The position numbers and the translations under genes are program-made. A DNA stretch of 30,566 nucleotides from positions 1 to 30,566 of the forward strand of contig DDWD01000022.1 of the NCBI GenBank assembly GCA_002345825.1, given 5' to 3'. Shown here piece after piece: positions 23,961-30,566 of this stretch. The notes below the pieces were generated by a model. The model ran no database searches. It was not told the DNA's origin and worked only from the letters and a program-made list of their open reading frames with translations. Origin of the DNA: Bacteroidales bacterium UBA2295 (GTDB taxonomy: Bacteria > Bacteroidota > Bacteroidia > Bacteroidales > Tenuifilaceae). How positions within the stretch are numbered: position 1 is the first letter of the stretch; the number at the start of each line of letters is the position of its first letter.

Positions 23961-25058
23961 CTATATTCTGACCATAAAAGATAGCAGATACCTATTCCCT
24001 TGAGGTACAATGGCGTACTTCACCTCACTTGATTTTCGGAAGATGTAAATAAGACCAATACCAACACCAGCCGCATTTTCATCTATCAGTAATCGCAACT
24101 TCTCTCTATACAGTGCATTTAGCTCGGGCTTTTGCATTTCATGAAGTTCATCAAGCGTACTATTCAAGGGCTCTACTTGCAATTGGTCGATGTAGTTACC
24201 TGTTCCAATAATAAAGCCATCGTCTGTCTGTTTCAGGGTAAACAATGCCTCGTTAGCTCCATCGACTCTAGCAGCATGCATAGAGATGTTCTGCAATAGC
24301 TCGACGGAGATATTGTAGAGTTTTTGCTTGCTATGCTTAATCTCGTTAAGCCTTAGGATATTCTTCTCAATCATATGAATAATGGGAAGTACAGAATTCT
24401 CGGAGAAATCGCCCTTATGCACCACAAGCAAGTTATTATCCTGCATCTTTTGATATAGCAGCTTCATATGCTCCAAAGAGCAATCTAGTTCGGACTTGTT
24501 ATGCTCATCGGAATTTAGAATGTTGAGCTGCAGGAAAAAAACTGCTAGCGTTTCATCCACCTGCATAAATTCGTAGGATATTTTTTGTCCAGTCCGACGG
24601 GCCATTTCAATAATGCCTAGGCCAGCCCCACCCCTATCGGAAAGCTTACCCTTGGCAAGCACCTGCTTTTGGAGTAACCTCAGCTCGTCAGGCGAAAGGC
24701 TATTCACCTTATCAAGTTTCTCCCTTATTGATTCGATGTACTCGTTGCTAACAGTGTTGGCTGATGCGATGTGAAAACTATTGCCAAAACTACGAACATA
24801 GAAAGCACCGCGCAGCTCGACATCACCATCATTTTCAATGGAATATTTACTGTGTCGTGCCACATTCTGATAGCACTCTGCCATTAAAAAGCTGATCTTG
24901 TTTTTAAATCGCACAAAATTCCCAGCCGAATCGATATTAGATTGTGTTAGCTCAATAATTTTATGCGTAATTGAATCGGATATCACCCCCGAATACGCGA
25001 ACACTAAATCGTCGTGCGCTAAACTATTTAACAAGCTGGTGGTGAAATCAACATTCAT
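23961..25058 (-). CDS. tandem SiaB-like GHKL kinase (two DUF6272-type domains in one chain)
   Basis: The 365 residues contain two copies of one domain. Copy 1 (about 12-180) has N-box-like ECYQNVARHS (Glu61, Asn65, His69) and a glycine-rich ATP-lid segment DRGGAGLGIIEMAR (141-154). Copy 2 (about 205-364) has ELLQNISMHA (Glu253, Asn257, His261) and ENAAGVGIGLIYIFRKS (327-343). The spacing between N-boxes is 192 residues. This is the pattern of SiaB-family GHKL kinases that phosphorylate SiaC. The classic DxGxG box is not obvious in either copy. No membrane segment. It converges with the SiaC-kinase operon, 12 bases between stops. The assignment as SiaB is by pattern and by the SiaC neighbour. 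Confidence 0.82.
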   Translation of the reverse strand: MNVDFTTSLLNSLAHDDLVFAYSGVISDSITHKIIELTQSNIDSAGNFVRFKNKISFLMAECYQNVARHSKYSIENDGDVELRGAFYVRSFGNSFHIASANTVSNEYIESIREKLDKVNSLSPDELRLLQKQVLAKGKLSDRGGAGLGIIEMARRTGQKISYEFMQVDETLAVFFLQLNILNSDEHNKSELDCSLEHMKLLYQKMQDNNLLVVHKGDFSENSVLPIIHMIEKNILRLNEIKHSKQKLYNISVELLQNISMHAARVDGANEALFTLKQTDDGFIIGTGNYIDQLQVEPLNSTLDELHEMQKPELNALYREKLRLLIDENAAGVGIGLIYIFRKSSEVKYAIVPQGNRYLLSFMVRI

Positions 25059-25399
25059 TGGCTGGAAACACTTAGTGTTAATTATATATGCAAGTTATAA
25101 GTTTTTTTTTGTTTATGAGATATTTACACCAAGATCTTTACAAATTAATATGAACCGAGCTTATCTATTGGTAAAGAAGCAATTCAACTACTATATTGGT
25201 TCTATTGCCAATCTCGTTGAAAGACAATACTATTAAGGTAAACTTACAAGTCTTCCACAAAAACAAAGTAGTTACATTACATTAAATGTTATTTAAGTTA
25301 TTTGAATATGCATTCAATGCATCTTTTTGCCTTCTCTATTATGCATATATGCATTTATTGATTATATCTTATAAAAAGCATAACAAAATAATGTAAAAA
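25059..25399. other. gene-free stretch upstream of the double SiaB-like gene
   Basis: No convincing ORF. It should contain the minus-strand promoter of the double kinase; read on that strand, TAACTTGC near 25098-25091 resembles a -7 box but lacks one T. Four ATGCAT boxes (25308, 25317, 25341, 25349) form two close pairs. Confidence 0.45.
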
Positions 25400-25424
25400 A
25401 AGCCTTGACAAAATGTCAAGGCTT
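25393..25424 (-). terminator. intrinsic terminator of trxB
   Basis: AAGCCTTGACA (25400-25410) pairs perfectly with TGTCAAGGCTT (25414-25424) around AAA. On the minus strand the stem is followed by a run of T (complement of the A-run at 25395-25399), fitting termination 40-60 bases after the trxB stop. Confidence 0.9.
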
Positions 25425-25462
25425 AAAAAACCATCTATAATAAAAGTGTGCTTTGGTGCAAA

Positions 25463-26458
25463 TTAAAAAATTCTTGTACCCAAGTACCTTTCCGCATCAA
25501 GGGCAGCCATACAGCCCGATCCTGCAGCAGTGATAGCCTGTCTGTAATGCTTATCTTGTACGTCACCACAGGCAAAAACTCCCTCTACATTTGTTTTGGA
25601 TGTTCCCGGTATGGTTTTAATGTAGCCCGTCTCATCCATATCTATAAAATCTTTAAAAATATCGGCGTTTGGTTGGTGACCAATGGCCACGAAAAACCCT
25701 GTAATGTCAATTTTCACCTCCTCGCCTTTGGTATTAGTCAAAACAGCTCCGTTTACACCGCTCATATCGCCAACTATTTCCTTGGTGTTATGCTCATACA
25801 AAACCTCAATATTTTTTGTTGCAGCAACCCTATCCTGCATAGCTTTGGAAGCACGGAGATATGGTTTACGAACAATCATGTAAACCTTCTTGCAGATACC
25901 AGCAAGGTATGTGGCTTCCTCGCATGCAGTGTCGCCACCACCCACCACAGCAACATCTTGTCCCTTGTAGAAAAAACCATCGCAAGTGGCACAGGCCGAA
26001 ACGCCTTGCCCTTTGAATTTCTCTTCCGACTCTAATCCCAAATACTTTGCTGTGGCACCTGTGGCAATTATAAGGGCATCGGCAGTGATAACCTTGTCGT
26101 TATCAATAGTTACTGTGTAAGGCTGTTTCGAAAGATCAGCTGAAGTAGCCATTCCAAAGCGAACCTGGGTTCCAAACCTTTCTGCCTGCTTTTTAAAGTC
26201 CTCCATCATCTCCGGGCCAGTGATCCCCTGAGGATATCCAGGGAAGTTATCCACCTCTGTAGTTGTAGTTAATTGACCGCCAGGCTGAAGCCCTTCGTAG
26301 AGGACAGGGCTTAAGTTTGCCCGTGCAGCATAAATTGCTGCTGTATAACCAGCGGGTCCCGATCCAATAATCAAGACCTTAACGTGCTCAGCAGAAGCAC
26401 CCTGTGAACTCTTTTTGCTTTCGTCACCTTTAGATTCTAGAGGTTTGAATAAATCCAT
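25463..26458 (-). CDS. trxB: thioredoxin-disulfide reductase
   Basis: Flavoenzyme that passes electrons from NADPH to thioredoxin. The 331 residues have the FAD motif IIGSGPAGYTAAIYAARA (30-47), the redox pair Cys156-Ala-Thr-Cys159, the pyridine-nucleotide motif VVGGGDTACEEATYL, and the FAD-closing GVFACGDVQDKHYRQAITAA. An N-terminal extension of about 25 charged residues (MDLFKPLESKGDESKKSSQG) precedes the fold. Where many TrxB proteins have HRR for the NADPH 2'-phosphate, this has VRKPYLRASK; both Arg and Lys remain, so NADPH use is still plausible. Single gene with its own promoter element and terminator. Confidence 0.95.
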   Translation of the reverse strand: MDLFKPLESKGDESKKSSQGASAEHVKVLIIGSGPAGYTAAIYAARANLSPVLYEGLQPGGQLTTTTEVDNFPGYPQGITGPEMMEDFKKQAERFGTQVRFGMATSADLSKQPYTVTIDNDKVITADALIIATGATAKYLGLESEEKFKGQGVSACATCDGFFYKGQDVAVVGGGDTACEEATYLAGICKKVYMIVRKPYLRASKAMQDRVAATKNIEVLYEHNTKEIVGDMSGVNGAVLTNTKGEEVKIDITGFFVAIGHQPNADIFKDFIDMDETGYIKTIPGTSKTNVEGVFACGDVQDKHYRQAITAAGSGCMAALDAERYLGTRIF

Positions 26459-26532
26459 ATTGATATATTTAGATTAGTTAATGTGTTTTGAGAACAAAGA
26501 TGGAAAAAAATAGTTCAAACTGAACATAAGCA

Positions 26533-26540
26533 CAAAGTTA
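26533..26540 (-). promoter_or_regulatory. -7 element of trxB (minus strand)
   Basis: Read on the minus strand the site is TAACTTTG, a full TAnnTTTG match. The leader to the ATG at 26458 would be about 66 bases. No clear -33 box. Confidence 0.45.
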
Positions 26541-26597
26541 ATGTGAAGTTTTTAAAAATTAGCATATGTGTTGAGTTTAAAATTGCCTGTATGGTGC

Positions 26598-26627
26598 TTG
26601 AGATTTAAAAATTATTCTTTACATTTG
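26598..26627 (+). promoter_or_regulatory. promoter of the tRNA-Pro transcript
   Basis: TTG at 26598-26600, a 19-base spacer and TACATTTG at 26620-26627 match the consensus fully. Initiation near 26634 places both the tRNA-like copy (26641 on) and the tRNA (26727 on) in one precursor. Confidence 0.65.
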
Positions 26628-26645
26628 CAACCTCAAAAAATAGTT

Positions 26646-26705
26646 CGCGGTATGGTCTCGTCTTGGCTGACGAGATACTTGCATGGGAAAGCACAAGTTC
26701 ATTTA
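26646..26705 (+). pseudogene. degenerate tRNA-Pro-like copy in the tRNA leader
   Basis: The segment from 26641 repeats the tRNA region 81 bases downstream: both copies share TAGTTCG, then GGT-TGG, TTGGCT, TACTTGCATGGG and later AAGTTC. The upstream copy has an enlarged arm (TCTCGTC 26656-26662, GACGAGA 26669-26675, perfect stem), an oversized anticodon-like loop, no proper variable region and no acceptor 3' strand, so it cannot fold into a normal tRNA. Confidence 0.6.
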
Positions 26706-26726
26706 CAATTAAGATACTATTTAGTT

Positions 26727-26800
26727 CGGGGTGTGGCGCAGTTGGCTAGCGTACTTGCATGGGGTGCAAGGGGTCGGAAGTTCGAGTCTTCTCACCCCGA
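26727..26800 (+). tRNA. tRNA-Pro, anticodon GGG
   Basis: Cloverleaf of 74 bases: acceptor CGGGGTG (26727-26733) with CACCCCG (26793-26799), discriminator A26800; D arm GCGC/GCGT; anticodon arm CTTGC (26754-26758) and GCAAG (26766-26770) with loop ATGGGGT, giving anticodon GGG at 26761-26763; T arm GGAAG/CTTCT with loop TTCGAGT. The CCA end is not encoded (CTA follows). The acceptor beginning with C-G is typical of proline tRNAs. Confidence 0.93.
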
Positions 26801-26812
26801 CTAATTTTAAAC

Positions 26813-26846
26813 AAAGGCTTGCAGCAATGCAGGCCTTTGCTGTTTT
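26813..26846 (+). terminator. terminator of the tRNA-Pro transcript
   Basis: AAAGGCTTGCA (26813-26823) pairs through 11 positions (one G-T) with TGCAGGCCTTT (26828-26838) around GCAA. GCTGTTTT follows. Confidence 0.7.
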
Positions 26847-27037
26847 ATGCTTTGAAACCGCATCAAAGAGAAGTTCTCTCCGTTACAAGATGAAGGTATA
26901 CCGTCAGGAGTAGAAGGGTTCCCTCTACTCTACAATGGTTACAATCCAAAAGGTGAGATTCCCAAATTAATTCATTAATTATCTACGATAGACTCACATT
27001 GTTTTGATTCTAAGCAAAAACAAAAACCTTAAAACAT

Positions 27038-27045
27038 TAACTTTG
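27038..27045 (+). promoter_or_regulatory. -7 element of the purKE operon
   Basis: TAACTTTG is a full match to TAnnTTTG; no -33 box at the right distance. The leader to ATG 27116 would be about 65 bases. No purine-riboswitch core was recognised in it. Confidence 0.45.
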
Positions 27046-27115
27046 CACAGGTGTTCGCAATAAACTGATTAGGCCTAATTACTAACAAATTACCAAATAA
27101 AATCAAAGGTAAATT

Positions 27116-28285
27116 ATGGAACAACTGGTAACATCAAATTTGAAGTTAGGGATTATTGCTGGTGGCCAGCTTGGCAAAATGCTTATACAGGAAGCAAGCA
27201 AATGGGATATCATTACTTATGTTCTTGATGACGAAGAGGACTGCCCCGCAGGCAAAATTGCCTCTCACTACATAAAAGGGAGCAATATCGATTTCGAATC
27301 CGTGTACCAATTCGGAAAAATGGTGGATGTATTAACCTTCGAGTTGGAAAATGTTAATATTGATGCCCTTAAAAAGCTGAAAGCCGAAGGCCTACGAGTT
27401 GTTCCCGACCCTAAGGTGCTTGAACTAATACAGGATAAAGGCCTGCAGAAAGAGTTTTACAAGAAGAATGGAATACCAACTTCGCCCTATAGCCTTTACC
27501 AAACCGAAAAAGAAATTACTGTTGGTCTGGAACAAGGCAAAATACAATATCCTTTCGTACAAAAAGTCCGAAAGGGGGGATACGATGGCCGAGGGGTGGC
27601 TGTGATAAACAGCGCTAACGATTTGCCAAAAATTCTTGCGGGTCCATCGGTTATTGAGCAGAAGGTTGATATTGCCAAGGAAATTTCAGTAATTGTTGCA
27701 CGAAATGGCAAAGGGGAAATTGCCAGCTATCCTGTTGTGGAGATGATTTTTGATCCAGAAGCAAATCTGGTTGATAAGCTTATATGCCCCTCATCAATTA
27801 CTGTTGAACAATCGGAAAAAGCCATTTGTTATGCTAAGGAAATAATTGAGCTGCTTAATATGGAGGGGCTGCTTGCCGTAGAATTTTTTGTTGATTCAAA
27901 AGGCGATATTACTGTTAACGAAATGGCTCCCCGTGCGCACAACAGCGGTCATCACACCATCGAGAGCATAATTACATCGCAATTTGAGCAACATTTGCGC
28001 GCAATTTTAAACCTGCCTTTGGGCAGCACAACCATAAAACTACCCTCGGTAATGATTAATATCTTGGGCGAAAGCGGCTATGAAGGTGCCGTAATGTACG
28101 AGGGGCTAACCGAGAGTATGGCCATTGAGGGTGTAAAAATTCACCTGTATGGGAAAAAGATAACTAAACCCTACAGAAAAATGGGACACGTAACCATTAT
28201 GTCGTCTTCGTTAGAAGGTGCACTGAAAAAAGCTGATGCAGTAAAACAACTAATAAAGGTTAAGTCATGGACAAAAAACAAGTAA
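27116..28285 (+). CDS. purK: N5-carboxyaminoimidazole ribonucleotide synthase
   Basis: ATP-grasp enzyme that carboxylates AIR with bicarbonate to N5-CAIR in purine synthesis. The 389 residues show the N-terminal LGIIAGGQLGKMLIQEA (11-27), VLTFELENV, the ATP-grasp centre with FVQKVRKGGYDGRGVAV and VIEQKVDIAKEISVIV, then AVEFFVDSKGDITVNEMAPR with AHNSGHHTIE (substrate- and metal-binding), and a C-terminal PurK domain (VMINILGESGYEGAVMYEGL). The 3' end overlaps purE by 19 bases in another frame, so the two are translationally coupled. Confidence 0.96.
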   Translation: MEQLVTSNLKLGIIAGGQLGKMLIQEASKWDIITYVLDDEEDCPAGKIASHYIKGSNIDFESVYQFGKMVDVLTFELENVNIDALKKLKAEGLRVVPDPKVLELIQDKGLQKEFYKKNGIPTSPYSLYQTEKEITVGLEQGKIQYPFVQKVRKGGYDGRGVAVINSANDLPKILAGPSVIEQKVDIAKEISVIVARNGKGEIASYPVVEMIFDPEANLVDKLICPSSITVEQSEKAICYAKEIIELLNMEGLLAVEFFVDSKGDITVNEMAPRAHNSGHHTIESIITSQFEQHLRAILNLPLGSTTIKLPSVMINILGESGYEGAVMYEGLTESMAIEGVKIHLYGKKITKPYRKMGHVTIMSSSLEGALKKADAVKQLIKVKSWTKNK

Positions 28286-28758
28286 GCATTGTAATGGGTT
28301 CCGACTCGGATTTGCCCGTGATGAAGCAAGCGGCTGAGGTGCTAGAACAGCTAGGGGTTAAATACGAAATTGATATTGTATCGGCTCACCGAACACCTGA
28401 AAAGCTATACGAATTTGCATCTAATGCCCATAAGCGTGGCATCGATGTAATAATTGCTGGAGCTGGTGGTGCAGCGCATCTGCCTGGGATGGTTGCAGCC
28501 ATATCGCCACTACCTGTAATTGGTGTGCCAATAAAATCGAGTAATTCAATTGATGGCTGGGATTCAGTTCTTTCAATCCTACAAATGCCAGGAGGAGTTC
28601 CCGTTGCCACCGTTGCACTTAATGGTGCTAAGAATGCAGGTATTCTTGCCGCACAAATAGTTTCGGCCTCCAATAGCAAAGTCAGAAATAGTATTATTCA
28701 GTACAAGCAGGATCTTAAAGCACAGGTGCTAAACAAAGCGCAGAGTATAAAGAAGTAA
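28267..28758 (+). CDS. purE: N5-CAIR mutase, class I
   Basis: Converts N5-CAIR from PurK to CAIR. The 163 residues have the class I features: VMGSDSDLPVMKQA near the N-terminus, VSAHRTPEKLYEF with catalytic His41, IAGAGGAAHLPGMVAA and PVIGVPIKSS, and a C-terminal helix with GAKNAGILAAQIV. The presence of purK next to it fits class I, which needs N5-CAIR rather than AIR. ATG 28267 lies inside the end of purK (19-base overlap). Confidence 0.97.
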   Translation: MDKKQVSIVMGSDSDLPVMKQAAEVLEQLGVKYEIDIVSAHRTPEKLYEFASNAHKRGIDVIIAGAGGAAHLPGMVAAISPLPVIGVPIKSSNSIDGWDSVLSILQMPGGVPVATVALNGAKNAGILAAQIVSASNSKVRNSIIQYKQDLKAQVLNKAQSIKK

Positions 28759-28771
28759 AGTGCCTTGCAGT

Positions 28772-29947
28772 ATGAAAAAGTACCTAACTGTGTTTGCCTC
28801 GTTTGTAATAATGCTTTGTATTGGGAGTGTTTATGCTTGGAGCATTATAGCATCGGAGCTAATAAAAGGTTATGGTTTCTCGGCAACCCAATCGCAGGTA
28901 ATATTCGGAACTCTTATAGCCGTATTTCCCCTTACAATGATTTTTGTGGGCAAGCTAAGCCGCACAGTTAAGCACAGGTACTTTGGCTACATATCGGGTA
29001 TCTTGTTCTTTTTAGGTTACTTTTTGGCTGGCCTCTCAAATGGTAACTTTTTATTGATACTGCTAGGAATTGGACTTCTGGCAGGCATAGCCACAGGTTT
29101 TGGGTACTGGGTTTCGCTTACGCTTCCCGTTCAATGGTTCCCGCAAAAAAAGGGATTGGTAACCGGCATTGCCGCAGCAGGTTTTGGTTTAGGTGCGGTT
29201 TTTATGTCGGTTGTTGCTGAAAAAATACTCTTACACGCAAATACAGTGCTTCAATTACTCAAAATTATTGGAGTAGCTTACGGGGCAATTATTGTGGTTC
29301 TATCGGGCTTTATTCATCAAGCAAAAGCTGTATCCGATGAAAAAAGAAAGTCTTTGGTTACAACCAATTTTATAAATTCTAACATTTTCAAGAAACTCTT
29401 TGTAGGAATCTTTTTAGGAACCTTTGCCGGCCTGCTAATAATTGGCAGCTTGGGATTAATAGGTAGCCAGTACAACATATCTAACCATAGCTTGGTGCTT
29501 GGGGTGGCATTATTTGCCATTGCAAACTTTTTGGGAAGAATAACCTGGGGTATCCTAAGCGATTACTTGGGCGCAAGTGTTAGCATATCCCTTGCCCTAC
29601 TGTTTCAATCCGTTTCAATCCTGCTCTTAATCTTTATTTCACTAACAGATTTTTCATATATAACAATCTCGGTACTTATAGGATTTGGCTTTGGTGGCAA
29701 CTTTGTCCTTTTTGCAAAAGAAACTGCTCAGATTTTTGGGGTTCAAAACCTCGGGATTACCTACCCGTATGTTTTTTTAGGTTATGCAATTGCAGGCATA
29801 TTAGGCCCCTTAAGCGGCGGATTTCTTTACGACCTTTCTGGATCATACTCCTACGCCATACTTTTAGCCAGCCTTATGAGTTTAGCGGGGAGTTTACTTT
29901 TTTTTAAGCAGCTTTTTACATCACAAAAAAATGAAAATACCAAATAG
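28772..29947 (+). CDS. MFS transporter, OFA (oxalate/formate antiporter-like) family
   Basis: A 12-helix major facilitator of 391 residues when begun at ATG 28772 (MKKYLTVFASF); a GTG at 28760 would add four residues. OFA-type features are the first helix with CIGSVYAWSII, GYGFSATQSQVIFGTLIAVF, GIGLLAGIATGFGYWVSLTL followed by PVQWFPQKKGLVTGIAAAGF, and in the second half LGRITWGILSDYLG. Members move small carboxylates or other anions; the substrate here is unknown. It follows purE by 13 bases, and its last 17 bases overlap the start of the Sua5/TsaC gene, so it sits inside the pur operon although no purine link is evident. Confidence 0.9.
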   Translation: MKKYLTVFASFVIMLCIGSVYAWSIIASELIKGYGFSATQSQVIFGTLIAVFPLTMIFVGKLSRTVKHRYFGYISGILFFLGYFLAGLSNGNFLLILLGIGLLAGIATGFGYWVSLTLPVQWFPQKKGLVTGIAAAGFGLGAVFMSVVAEKILLHANTVLQLLKIIGVAYGAIIVVLSGFIHQAKAVSDEKRKSLVTTNFINSNIFKKLFVGIFLGTFAGLLIIGSLGLIGSQYNISNHSLVLGVALFAIANFLGRITWGILSDYLGASVSISLALLFQSVSILLLIFISLTDFSYITISVLIGFGFGGNFVLFAKETAQIFGVQNLGITYPYVFLGYAIAGILGPLSGGFLYDLSGSYSYAILLASLMSLAGSLLFFKQLFTSQKNENTK

Positions 29948-30566
29948 TATTGAAGAGGCCGCAAAATATATTTGCAATGGGAAATTAGTGGCATTCCCAA
30001 CCGAAACGGTTTATGGCCTTGGTGCAAATGCGCTTAACCCTATGGCTGTTGCAAAGATATTCGAACTCAAAGAGCGACCCTCGTTCGACCCGCTAATTAT
30101 TCATATTGCCAATATAGATCAACTAGAAAAACTTGTTTTATGCTCAGATAAAAGGGTATATAAACTGGCAGAAAGATTTTGGCCAGGACCACTGACTATG
30201 GTCTTGCCAAAAAGCGACATTGTACCCGACATTGTAACATCGGGTTTGCCAACAGTTGGTATTAGGATGCCAAGCAATAAAATTGCTCTGGATTTGATTC
30301 GGATTTCGGATTGCCCCATTGCTGCCCCCAGCGCCAATAAGTTTGGACGGATTAGCCCTACCACAGCGGCCCACGTGCGGAAACAGCTACCCAACGTCGA
30401 TTATATTCTCGAAGGAGGTAAAACCACCGTTGGCATTGAATCGACCATAATCAAACTTACTGATAAGGGTTTTCAAATACTTCGCAATGGAGTTATAACC
30501 CAAGAGGATTTGGAAACTGTTTTACCCTTTGATAGCGAAACAACTATTGAAAAGTTGTCGGCACCG
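29931..30566 (+). CDS. L-threonylcarbamoyladenylate synthase, Sua5/YwlC/TsaC family (3' end beyond window)
   Basis: Makes threonylcarbamoyl-AMP from threonine, bicarbonate and ATP for the t6A37 modification of tRNAs reading ANN codons. The frame from ATG 29931 stays open for 212 codons to the window edge. Visible motifs: VAFPTETVYGLGANA, LKERPSFDPLIIHI, RFWPGPLTMVLPK, TVGIRMPSN, CPIAAPSANKFGRISPT and VGIESTIIKL. The catalytic domain is essentially complete; whether a Sua5-specific C-terminal domain follows (about 320-350 residues in all) or a short TsaC form ends soon cannot be seen. The start overlaps the MFS gene by 17 bases, indicating coupling. Confidence 0.93.
   Translation, partial: MKIPNSIEEAAKYICNGKLVAFPTETVYGLGANALNPMAVAKIFELKERPSFDPLIIHIANIDQLEKLVLCSDKRVYKLAERFWPGPLTMVLPKSDIVPDIVTSGLPTVGIRMPSNKIALDLIRISDCPIAAPSANKFGRISPTTAAHVRKQLPNVDYILEGGKTTVGIESTIIKLTDKGFQILRNGVITQEDLETVLPFDSETTIEKLSAP

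Noticed and set aside
26568..26913. Two overlapping reading frames across the tRNA region
   Set aside because: They are translations of the tRNA-Pro gene, its leader copy and its terminator.
26847..27037. Possible remnant of a GIY-YIG endonuclease gene behind the tRNA
   Set aside because: Such genes occur near tRNAs, but no GIY, YIG or other family motif can be read; only a chance hairpin (GAGTAGA/TCTACTC near 26909-26931) without a T-run is present.
27046..27115. Purine riboswitch in the purK leader
   Set aside because: The leader is only about 65 bases and lacks the conserved three-way junction sequences.
1..30566. CRISPR array, insertion sequence or prophage
   Set aside because: No regularly spaced direct repeats, transposase, integrase or structural phage gene was seen.

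Overview
This window looks like chromosomal DNA of a free-living or sediment-type member of the Bacteroidota. The evidence is the protein families (DUF6249, DUF1573, DUF2807/GIN, FtsX/MacB-type permeases of about 790 residues, SiaB/SiaC proteins, lipoproteins ending in CAQ), AT-rich spacers, weak Shine-Dalgarno sites, and many matches to the Bacteroidota promoter (TTG or TTTG, about 19-22 bases, TAnnTTTG). No transposase, phage gene or CRISPR array was seen. All assignments are made by reading the sequence; no database was searched.

Left part (1-5526): a possible divergent gene start at the left edge; an operon of a DUF6249-like membrane protein, an ECF sigma factor and a small membrane protein; a secreted Mn-type superoxide dismutase on the minus strand; an M20 amidohydrolase followed by a stand-alone alanine racemase; and an exported DUF1573 protein ending at a clear terminator. 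Next (5535-10578) comes a four-gene operon: an ABC ATPase, an exported protein with a 15-residue GFVN repeat, a large FtsX-type permease and a GIN-domain lipoprotein. A perfect 32-bp palindrome and a sigma-54-like -24/-12 element precede it, an arrangement typical of enhancer-controlled promoters.

The most striking element is at about 10786-11403. A consensus promoter is followed by some 600 bases without a credible ORF but with many perfect stems, a long-range closing helix and an intrinsic terminator. I read it as a large structured non-coding RNA and could not place it in any family I know. A soluble histidine kinase with an NTF2-like sensor domain follows, then convergent mutS, two tandem chemoreceptors, a nitroreductase-like lipoprotein, a glycosyltransferase and murB.

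The right part (21806-25058) holds a probable partner-switching signalling module: a SiaC-like phosphoprotein, a TPR histidine kinase 7 bases downstream, and, convergent to them, a protein made of two SiaB-like GHKL kinase domains in tandem. Then come trxB (minus strand, with terminator), a tRNA-Pro(GGG) preceded by a degenerate tRNA-like copy of itself, and a tightly packed operon of purK, purE, an OFA-type MFS transporter and a Sua5/TsaC-family gene that runs off the right edge.
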